Under the pieces are notes generated by a model, which saw only the letters and a list, made by a program, of their open reading frames with translations, was not told where the DNA came from and searched no databases. A program made the position numbers and the translations under genes. Below are positions 1 to 10,800 of a stretch of 64,000 nucleotides of DNA, one piece after another (positions within the stretch are counted from its first letter, which is position 1; every line of letters begins with the position of its first letter). The stretch is from NCBI GenBank assembly GCA_016743945.1, contig JADGFI010000006.1:248001-312000 (forward strand), given 5' to 3'. This DNA is from Desulfobacteraceae bacterium (GTDB lineage: Bacteria > Desulfobacterota > Desulfobacteria > Desulfobacterales > Desulfobacteraceae).

Positions 1-1823
1 CCAGCCAGATCTTTATCCTTTGAGATCATCGTCAATACAACTGTCTTTTTATCCGTGGCAGCGGTAAAACGGGTAATATTCGGAGGTTGATGGTCGAGAA
101 CCTGCAGATTAAGCGGATTTGAGGAGTTGGACTCATTGCCGGATTTATCCACCGCAGTGACTGAATAGATGACGCTTTTTGCAACGGGAGGATGGGCATC
201 CACAAAGGATGGCAGCCCAACAAGCTTGCTGGTAATTTTTTGCCGCTTACCCTCCACCGATCTATAAATATTATAACCGGCAAGGTCATATACATCCACA
301 GGGTTCCAGGTGAGAGCAACATTGCCCCCCCGCACCGAAGAACCGGTAAAACTCGGAGCACGGGGTGGCGTGACATCAGGAAGCTGCACCTTGACCGTCT
401 TGGAGGGGGCGGATTCATTATAATGGGTATCAACGGCGGAAATCCTATAATAATAGGGATAACGGGACAAATTTTTGGTCAAGACATCGTCGTACAATGG
501 ATCCGCAACCAGCTCATCGTTGATCAAGGCCCAGTCAATATTATCGGGCCGCGTGGTTCGGTAGATCCGATACCCCAGCAAATCCTTTGCTGTGACGCCT
601 TCCCACTGTAGTTTTATGGTGGCCTTTTTTGCCTCTCCCACAAGATTTTGCACCACCGGGGGCGGGGTGACATCCTTTGCAAGCCCCAGGGAATTCAGAG
701 AGGGTAAAGATTCATACCCTCCTTTGTTCACCGCCGTGACGGAATAAAAATAATTCAGATCAACCCGAACGCTGGTATCCCGGAAAAAAGTTCCTTGTAC
801 CAAATGTTCATTTAATTTGTTGTCAGCACCTTGGTATTTCTGGGATCGATAAATATTATAGCCCAGGATATCCTGATCAGAAGATGGCTGCCAATTGATA
901 TCAATAAAGGTCTCTTTGGCCTCAACCGTTGGTCGCAAAAGCACAGCAGGATGGGGGTCAACCTTAATCTTCCCCAGGACCGGCAGGGTGAGCGGGCCAT
1001 CATCGGCAAAAAAATCAACTCCCCTGACCTTATAAAAAACAGTTTGACCTTGTTTAAGGGTGGTATCTGAATAAAAATAGGGGGCAACATTCATTGTTCC
1101 ATTGGCGTTCCTGCTGCTCTGAACCTGTACAGGGGCACTATTTATTTTCTCAAATGTCCCCTCATAGGTATCTGACCGATATATATTAAACATGGTATAG
1201 GCTTCGTAACCCTCCCATTTCAGCCCAACCCCCCAATCAAAACGATGGGCCTGAACATCCCAGAGCATGGGCATTTCCGGCTGGTCAGTTAAATTAACAC
1301 CGCGCTCCTGGGTAAATACAACCTCCTTACCCCTGTATACCTCCAGGGTGTAGACCACAGTGTTCATATCACCAGGGGGCTTGTCCTCATAATATTGTCC
1401 AAGGGCCCTGGCAATCTCAGGTTTCATCACCGAGATATATGTTAGCATACTCAAACGATTATCATTCTGGGCAAGGGACTGGTTCAACTCATTCCTGTTG
1501 TTTGCTGTTTCAAAGGGAAACATCAACTTCAACCCAGCCTTATTGTCTTTAAGCACCATTTTAGCCTGCTCAAAATCAAGCCTCTGCAGCCGGGCAAGCT
1601 GCTTTTTTTGATCAAGATGCCCCCCGGGAGCCCGCCAAAGAACATAGGTATAATCAAAGGTTCTGTCCGTAACCATCCACCGCAGCTTCACACCCTGGGC
1701 TGTATTTTTAATTTCAAAAATAAGGGAGGGCTCTTCGGCGCCAAGGGCAACCCCGGAAAAACCCGTGAACAAAAGACATATAAGAAAGAATCCTAGTATC
1801 ATTTTCAGTAGTATCGTTTTCAT
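1..1823 (-). CDS. Exported fibronectin type III repeat protein, C-terminus beyond window
   Basis: The frame is open from an ATG at 1823 to the window edge (about 607 codons visible), so the C-terminus is missing. The protein starts with a signal peptide (MKTILLKM, a hydrophobic core, then VALGA before EEPS). At least four FN3-like modules follow, about 95 residues apart, recognisable by LKWEG/INWQP/LQWEG/LTWNP strands, the GYNIYR or GYRIYR motif, and YSVTAVD near the end of each. Its ATG lies 5 bases after the stop of the giant gene, with AAGGTG as ribosome binding site, so the two are probably translated together. I infer a surface or periplasmic scaffold or adhesion role; no catalytic motif is visible. 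Confidence 0.85.
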   Translation of the reverse strand, partial: MKTILLKMILGFFLICLLFTGFSGVALGAEEPSLIFEIKNTAQGVKLRWMVTDRTFDYTYVLWRAPGGHLDQKKQLARLQRLDFEQAKMVLKDNKAGLKLMFPFETANNRNELNQSLAQNDNRLSMLTYISVMKPEIARALGQYYEDKPPGDMNTVVYTLEVYRGKEVVFTQERGVNLTDQPEMPMLWDVQAHRFDWGVGLKWEGYEAYTMFNIYRSDTYEGTFEKINSAPVQVQSSRNANGTMNVAPYFYSDTTLKQGQTVFYKVRGVDFFADDGPLTLPVLGKIKVDPHPAVLLRPTVEAKETFIDINWQPSSDQDILGYNIYRSQKYQGADNKLNEHLVQGTFFRDTSVRVDLNYFYSVTAVNKGGYESLPSLNSLGLAKDVTPPPVVQNLVGEAKKATIKLQWEGVTAKDLLGYRIYRTTRPDNIDWALINDELVADPLYDDVLTKNLSRYPYYYRISAVDTHYNESAPSKTVKVQLPDVTPPRAPSFTGSSVRGGNVALTWNPVDVYDLAGYNIYRSVEGKRQKITSKLVGLPSFVDAHPPVAKSVIYSVTAVDKSGNESNSSNPLNLQVLDHQPPNITRFTAATDKKTVVLTMISKDKDLA

Positions 1824-1828
1824 AGTTA

Positions 1829-4800
1829 TCACCTTATCGGATTGCCATTGGCATCTTGTAATTCATCTGTACGATCACTGGATGCAGGGCGGGAAGTTCT
1901 TAGGGTTGTAATATGGCCGGTGTAATGCAGAGGCTCACCTCGTTCAAGTCCATATTCCTGACCCGCTCCCTCTTCAGAGGAAGTATTTTGCTCTAAACCA
2001 CGTTCATACATGCCAACCCTCCCAACATTAGTCAGTGGAATCCCCCTTGAGCGGTAAAACTCAATCAAACCCACAAAGGTATCGCCGTTAAACGATTCCC
2101 GATTCTTGGGGATCAACTCCAGTCGATGCTCAAGGGATCCAGCCTGGCTGCGTATAACATATTCATCCGGACCAAACACATGGGAAGCCAAGGCCGGTGC
2201 TGCAGCTAAAACAACGCCATTAGAACCACCGAGGGCAATCGCACCATTAAACTCAGGCTCAACCACAACCAAAAACTCAACCTCACTCCAATTCACAGGC
2301 GCTTGGGTAGTAAATCGAAATTCCAAGGATCTAAACTCTGCCACCGAATGGCGGATAAACGCCTCTTCTTTATAAACATTAAACGCCTCTTCTACCGCAG
2401 CAATTTCGGCCTGGGGCCCGGCACAGCCACGTAACGCCAAGTTGTAAATATACCATTGCGCTTCTTTGTAGGCACCCTTCACACTCTCCCAATCCGCAGG
2501 AAACAGATTGGCACTCTCACCGCCTTCAACACCCCAAAGGTCATGGGGAGAATCAAACTGGCCACAGACACTTCCCTCACGCCACTCAACATGGGTTCCT
2601 CCACCCTGTCCCCAGCTTCCAGGAGGGTCAACAACCGTAACAGGGTACCGCATCGGTTCCAGTGCCATATTGGCCCAGAAAATTTCACTAACAGCTGCCC
2701 ACACCCTTTCAATCCTGGCCGCACGAATATCAGCCTGATACGCGTCTTGGTCCACTGTGTAATTCACATAAAAATGCGGATCACTCACGGATTGGGAAAT
2801 CACCTCCGCCGTGGAATCATAGGGGACAGCCTCTTCACCTTCTGCAGGCGTCTCAGTGGTGAAGGCGGAAGTGTAAACTTTTTCCTGCTCAGCGCCATTT
2901 TTAACCACTTGAATGGTATGCTCCCCACTCCAATACCAATCATAGGGGACAGGATCTACAAAATCCGTAGAGACAAGAATGTCACCAGACACAGAACCTA
3001 TCTTCGCCTTGGATAAAGAATCCCCAGCAACGGGAAGCTTTGTACTGTCTCCCACAGCAACGGGAAGCTTTGTACTATCTCCCACAGCAACAGGAAGCTT
3101 TGTACTATCTCCCACAGCAACAGGAAGCTTTGTACGCTTTATACGCTTTGTACGCTTTATACGCTTTGTACGCTTTGTACTGCCTCCGGAACCAACCTTT
3201 TTCTGAACACCACCAGGCGAACCAGCTGTCTTTACCGCCGATAAAGGAGTCACGGTTGCCGATTGAGCCACAGGAGTTGCCACGGCAGCCACTGCCGACG
3301 CCTCTTCACCAGACCCCTCTTGGCCAGCCCCCTCTTCCCCGGGAGGTTCTACATAGGTAAAAGGATTCTGATAACTGCCATCATCAAGCACGACTGCTGG
3401 TAATTTTACCCCTGTAACCCCATTTTCAACCATTCGTATTGGTTTTAACGGCGCATCGGGAATAAAGCGATTCATATAACGCATGGATCCCTCCTGCTCA
3501 TCATAGGTCAACAGGGAGCCTTCCACATGGCCGGCAATTGCTTGATTTGCTGCATCAATCACCTGCAAATCAACATTTGCTTCCTGCATTAAAGAATTCC
3601 ACTTCTGACCATCACGAATCGCTTTTGAAACTAAATAAATATTGGTATCCGCGTAAACGGGCTTTGTAGAACGGGTTGGGTACACCTCAAATAATCCCTC
3701 CCGAAAAGAGACATCCTCACTAGTAGTTTTAAAATGAACAACAAGATCTTCATGTTTTATTTCTTCTTGAACCCTCGTCATATCAAAGTCTTGGGAAGAA
3801 GCCGAATAACCATCCCGGCCCTCCCATTTACACAGGGTCAGCCGGGCCTTATAGACAAAATCGCCACCAGCATATAAAATATTTTGTGGGGTATACTGCA
3901 ATTTAGTTGTCCCTATTTTTCCACCGGCAACGCTGTATTTCGCAGCATCAATCCCCCCCATATCCATATAGAATCTAAGAGAGTTATCCCAGGTATCCTG
4001 TCGATCTGTCAGGTCAACATAGGTTCTCGCCGCAATGCTGTTACTGCCCCCAACCCTTTCCACCATCAGAACATACCAGTTACCATCATCATATCTAAAC
4101 GGTTCCTGGATGGGAATGGTGGTATTGATGTTGATACTATCGACACGACTTACCCCTGTTGCCCCCTCTTCGGGCAAGGAATAGGCGATAAGCGGCATGG
4201 CTTCAATGCCCTGATCGGCAATGCCGGGTGGGGGGTTGTCAGGGTAAGTAAAGGTCATATCCCATGTGCCGGAAATCGTCCCCCACAAAAAAGAGTAACG
4301 CGCTTTGCCATGGAGACCAATATAAACGGGAGGTGCCTTAAATTGGCCACCCAGCTCGGCATAGGCACTGATGATTTCATAATCGTCACCAGCCACATGA
4401 ACACCGGCCTCCAGGCCAATCCAGATTTTACCTTTAGCATCGATGTAAAAAGGGTAGACACCAGCAGCAAGGTCAACTTCGGCCCCCCCATAGAGTCGTC
4501 CGTAGAAAATCCAGGCACTACCTTTTAGATCAAATTGCTTGCGCACACCCATGGCAAGACCACCCCGATCAATCTGCAAATATCCCTGGCCACCCAAATA
4601 CTTTAAGACCGTTGCACTTAATGGCGTCTTTTTAGAGCCAAAATAAATATGCCAATCATTCTGGGCAAAGAGAATGTCCACTTGACCCTTGGCTGCCACC
4701 ACTTCAATATCACTCACCTCTTTGCTGAAGTTTAAGCCGGCTTCAATATGAAATATGGCAGGACTGCCACCCAGTTCAATGGTCCCTTCGATATGGGGAG

Positions 4801-7800
4801 AAACCGCGGGATTACGTCCCTCCATAATCCATGATTTACCACCAAGTACAACCCTGGCGTTGGAATCAACAGACAAAGAAAATTGGCCATACCACGACTC
4901 AGCATTATCAGTGGAACCAATATCCACAAGAGCCGTTAAGGTTAACAGCGTTCCTTTATGGGCATCAAACACCACACTATTTTTACTCGGGGTCACTCGC
5001 ATGTGATAGGCAATACCGCCCCCCAGGGAATACACAGTTAAGGGAAGAGGGCTTAAAGGTAATCGAGACGGAACTTTGAGTTGTACCTGCCAATACACAA
5101 AAGAAGCGGCACCCTCACCCTCACTACCCACCTCAAAAAGTCCTTCCATGCCTTCAAAAAGACCTGCCACCTCCACCGCAAGCCCAGCCTTAAAACGGTC
5201 ATCTTCAAGGGCTAAGGTACCCCCCATATCAAAGGCAGGCTTATGGATATCAAGGGTCATCTCTTTGGTAAAGACAACCTTACTTTTATACACTTCAAAT
5301 CCTGTACCCATTTTTGCAAGGCTGGCAAGATTCAAATCCCCTGCCACCGCAAGAAACAACCCATCGCCATCCACATACCCAAAGCCAATCTCCTTAATCG
5401 TCAGGTCAACACCTGCAAGGCTCACGGTATAGTTCACCTCGGATGAAACGCCGGCACTGTCAATTTTTACGGTGGTGGCGTACACCTCGATTCCGGAAAG
5501 GGTCAGCTCAGCGGGCAGGGCCGACAAAACAGACTCTTTGTTCATGGTAACCTTGGTATCCATGGAAAAATAGAGACCTCCATCCGCCGACTCATAACCT
5601 GCCCCAAACTTGCTTACCTCCAGGTTTGCAAAACCGGCATTAGCGGTGAACTTCTGACCGGTTTCACCACCCAGCCCCCATTCATCAACGCCGTCATTAT
5701 CCAGGGTTAAATGGGCCGCAACCAAAAGTCCAAAGAATTTTTCCAGGGTGAGTTCCATGCCAAGGCTTCCGGCCGAGAGGGCAAAGCTATTATCAAACTC
5801 AAGGGAGGCCTCGGTGAGAAGCGCCCCAAAGCCAAGACTTGCACTCAAATCAACGGTTTTACCATCAGCAAGGGAAACTTCGCCTAGTATACCATCGGCA
5901 GAAAAGGTCAAATCATCCACATCAAAGACAATCTGTGTCTCTTCATAGGGAATGGCAATGAGGCCACCCACCGTCACGGAGCCCTGGGCGAAATTAAAGG
6001 AACCACTGACATTACGCAGATCAATACTTGTACCCGGCAGGGTGAGTTTTGATCCCTCACCTGCGGCAAAACCATAGGCACCGTCAAGAAAATCAATGGC
6101 TGGGGATATGCTGGTTTTATAGCCTTCCCCGAAGGCAAGACTGCCGTCAAGACCGCCGAGCACAAACATATCGGTAATTTCTTTTTGGGTGGAATCAAAG
6201 AGGATGGAAATGCTGGAGAGAACCGCATCAACGCCATAATTATCATCTTCAACCACATGGAGGGTTTTGGAGCCTGACCAATTCACCGTACCCTGCAAAC
6301 CGCCGCCTGTAAGCCCAAGATCGCTTATGGAAACCCCTTCCAGCGCGGGCAGTGCACCCACCGCATTGAAGCTGATGGTTCCGCCAAGCACACGACCATA
6401 GGGACTGCCACCTGCCATACCCACTTCAAACCCATCAACAGAAGCGTTAAAGAATTTGGTGTTGATAGGAATAGAGGAATCCGGGGCAAAAACAATGGCA
6501 CCACTGAGAAATTTCGGGTTGCTCAGATCCGAGAGATCAAATTGCACATCTTTTATGGTGACCGGTAACTCACCAAGGGCATTTTTATAGCCCTCCGAAG
6601 GGATGGCGTCCATAAGGGCACCAAGATGCAACCCGCCCTCCACCTCAAAACCTGCCTCGTTGGAAAAGGCAATGGAACTGCGCAGGGTGAAATCACCAAT
6701 GGCAACGGTGAGATTATCAGCACCAAAGGACACCAACTCAAAATGGGGTGAATTATGATAGAGCCTGGCTGTTGCTGTAACTTCCTGCCCGGCCATATTG
6801 ACACCACCGGAAAGAGCGATCCAGAAACGATTATCCTTTACCCCAAAACCATATTCGCTGAGCAACATGGCCATGGAGTCATTAATGGCAATGGTTGCTT
6901 TGGGAATCTTCTGCATGCCGAGTCCGGCATCGGCCAGGTCCAACGCATCCTTGTAAATCTTTAACCCGTCAAAATCAAAGGTTTGGGGCAGATCCCCAAT
7001 GGCCTCATTTTCCAGAGCCAGATTACCATCAAGATCGACAAAAAAGGGTTCACCACCAAAACCGCCGCCAATGGCAATGGCGTCCAGGGTCAGGGTGGCA
7101 AACCCACCAATGGTCAACGGCTTGTCAATCTCATCCGCCGTTACGCTAAGCTTGCTAATCCCCTTATTCCCCAAAGCAACACCGACGCCAATGGACAGAT
7201 TGTCAAACATGGCAAGTTTAATATCACCGGCAATGGAACCGGAAATGGCATTGGCCGCCACACCAAAGGAGAAAGAGGTGATGTCTGCACCAAAGCCTGC
7301 AATCTTAAAACCACTTGTCAGGCTGCCCAAATCAACATCAACCTCACCCGTGGTGGAAACACCGGAAGCCGACAGCACCAGGGCGTTTGCCTGGGTTAGA
7401 CCCACAGAACCACCGCCCAGATCAGATGGCAGCTGAATTTTACCCCAGACTTTCATCCGCTTGTCCTTGAGATAAAGACGGCCGTTAAGCTTGTCAACAC
7501 TGAAGGAGGTTCCAGGAATGGAAAAGGAAAGGCCAGATTGCAGACGCTCTGCCTCTTTTTGTGCCGCCTCACTTAAATCCCCAAGGGTAGCTACACCCCA
7601 GGTGATACCGTTATCGGCAAGCATCCTAAGCTGGGTGACAGGCTCAGCCATGTCATAACCAGGTCCAAGTTCAATGGCGCCATCAAGATCGGTCAGACGA
7701 ATTTTATCAAGAACATCTGTTGCCGTGGTATCAACGGCAACAGTTAACTCACTCAAGAAGAGATCAATACCATATTCTCCTGTGAGGACAGGGATCCTTA

Positions 7801-10800
7801 CAGGATCGGCAGTGGCATGGTAGGAGGCGGTACCCATAAACCCATCGGGCAAAAGTTCAATATCGGTAAAACTGATTCCTGTTGGTGGCGTGGGCAGATC
7901 AATATCCGCCAGCTTCTGGATGCTGAAATCACCATCAACCGAAGCACCATCAAAGCCAAAACTCACCGAGCGAATCATTGCCGAAAAAATGCCAAAATTT
8001 GGGGTGAGGGGTTTTTTGAAGGGCAGGGTCACTGTGCCCGAGGTAATAATTTTATTTTTGAGGTCAACACCAAGATTTGAAAATTCAACCTGTAATTCCC
8101 CGGTGAGAGGATCTTTGAGATCTTCAGGTAAATAGTCGGTCAGAAATCCGGCATTGATGGAACCTGCACCACTGATCTTACCGGCAATGGCCTCTGCACT
8201 GGTGCGCAGACTAAAATCGCCCAGGGCCAGGTACAAACCCTCAAAACCAAAATCCGAGATCTCGTAGGTGCCGTCCTGAAAGATTTTGGCGGTGAGGGAC
8301 ATTTCGTTATCAAGATAGGTGGCCTCCCCTTTGAGTCCAAACCACAAGGCGCCATGGTACACCCCGATACCGTACTCTTTCAGGCTTAACTTTGCCGCAT
8401 TTACAGTAAATGTCGCGTCCTGGGCCGTATGCCAGCCATCCAGATTGCCGGCAAATTCGATTCCTGATTTAAAGATACGTAACCCGGCAAAATCGATACT
8501 CTTCCCATAATCCTTGAACAGATCATGGGTGGGGGTGATATTACCATCAATCTCCACATAAAAATTTTCGTTATTTTTTTTGCCTGTTCTCACCCTGGAC
8601 AGACCAAGGGTGGCAAATCCTTTCAGATCAAAACTCTTGTCAATATTGCCTGAATCAATTGTAATTTCCTGGAGACCCTTCTTGTCGATGGCAGCTGTTA
8701 TTGCAATTTGCAACCCGCCAAACTGGCTGAAATTCAGATCCCCGGCCAGTGTTCCTGAAATATTCCCATGGCTCACATCAAGGCTCAATGCCGTGAGAGT
8801 GGTGTCAATACTTGCAAGGGGAAGGGCGGGAAGATCAGCTGGATCAAAAACCAATGGCCCACTGGTAGTCAAACCGTTTGCCGCAGATAATGTCAGCGGT
8901 TTATCTGCAGGAATAGTCAGGCTTGCCGACCCCATGGAGGGAGGCAGATAGAGGGTTCCGGCAATGGACAGAGATTTTTCTTCAAGATCCAGGAAGCCAC
9001 CAAGATCACCTAGGGAGAACTGGCCTCCGGGCAAGGTCAAACGGCCAAGGAAGCCCTGGGCAGCTGTGGCGGTATTCCTGCCCCAGGAGATGGCGTTACC
9101 CGCAAGCAGTTCAAGGTCGGGGATTTCAAGACTATTAAAACCTGTACCAAAGAGAAGACCACCTGAAAAAGTTTCCAGACTGACCATATTGGCCAGTGCT
9201 TTGCGGGTATCAACAGTGACTGACAATGCATTTAGATTCAGACCAAAACCATATTTACCTTCCAGAATGTTAATGGTACGGCTTCCGGCGTCACCAATGA
9301 GATCAATCTCTCCGGCAATACCGTCCGCCCCGAGGTAAAGATCTGTAAATGGCAGATCGCTAACAGGCAGTCCAAGACCTTCAAGACTGATGGACCCGTC
9401 AATGGAAGCTGAGGATGTGGTGAACCTAATACCGGCAAATCTCATGGTTACAGGCCCCAAGGTTACATCAAGGGGGGTGGCAGGCGTGTATCCCACAGAT
9501 CCCAGTGAAACCGAACGATTGGCCAGATCAACCTGAAAATTCTGCAGCTGTACAACCAACTCTTTCGCCTCATTCAATGCACCGGCAGGAAGTTTCTCAA
9601 TCAAGGTCTGGGGTAATCCACCAATATAACCCTGGGTGTTGTTGGCAATCCTCCCGCCCTCTGCAATGGCATCTTTTCCCACCTTAAGAAAAAAGTCACC
9701 CAGGGAAAAATAAATGTTGGTAAGATCAATTCCTTCAATGTCAGTGGACCCATCATGGAAAACTTTAGCCGTGGCACTGGCGGAGCTCCCCCCAAGGGAA
9801 GCCTGCCCCCTAAGACCCAGCCAAAAAAGATTATTGTCCACACCAAGACCATATTGGGTGAGTTGGACCATGGCCCCTTCAAAACCTGCGCTGGCGCCTG
9901 TAATATTGTGCCACCCTTCTAAATCAGAGGCGATGGCGATGGCATCTCGACCGATGGACAGACCGCTAAAGAGGAGCTGCTCACCAATCCCGTTTATGGA
10001 GGTCAAAAGATCATTGGTTGGGGTGATGGCACCATCCAGTTCAACTTCAAAACGGCTGTTTTCATAGGTGAGGACAGCCTTACTCAAACTAAGTGTTGCA
10101 AAACCGCCAACATCCATAGAACGACTTCCACCCTCCGGCATAGCTGCCATACGAAGGCTGGACAAACCGGATGCATCAATATCCGCTTGCATATCCAGAC
10201 CCACATCACCAAAATTGGTGAGGGTTACCTCTCCTGCCAAAGAACCCGACGGGATATTATTCCTCAAATCCAAGGCCAGAGCCGAAAGCGCGAGTGGGAA
10301 GCCTGAAAGATGAAGGGTTGGCAATGTACCAAGATCAAAGACAATTTCCCCGGCAGTGGAAATACCAGAGGGAGAAAGGGTCAAAGGTTTGTCCGCCGGC
10401 AGAAAAACCGAACCGCCGCCAAACTCAGCCGGAAAATCAAATGCCCCGGACATGGACACAGATTTATCCTGTAAATTGATGGTGCCACCCAGATTACTGA
10501 TACAAAAATCAGTATTGGGGATGGTTATTTTACCGGCCAGATCCTGACCGGCCCCGGCAACATCCGAACCTGCGGTTTGTGCTGCTGCGGCAGCATCCGC
10601 AATAGCCTTTGTCCCATAGGATATCTGGTTTTCAACAAGCTCTAAGTTTGGAATGGTGATGCCGCCATAACCGCTACCAAGAAGTATTTCCCCATCAAGA
10701 TTGGCAAGGCTTATGGGAATTTGGTTTGCAGTATTAATATTTACCGACAACTCACTCAATACCAGACTCACCCCATGGGTGCCTGAAATGATTTCAAAAT

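Noticed and set aside
3031..3180. CRISPR-like array
   Set aside because: The repeats are directly adjacent, have no spacers, and encode in-frame peptide repeats of the giant protein.
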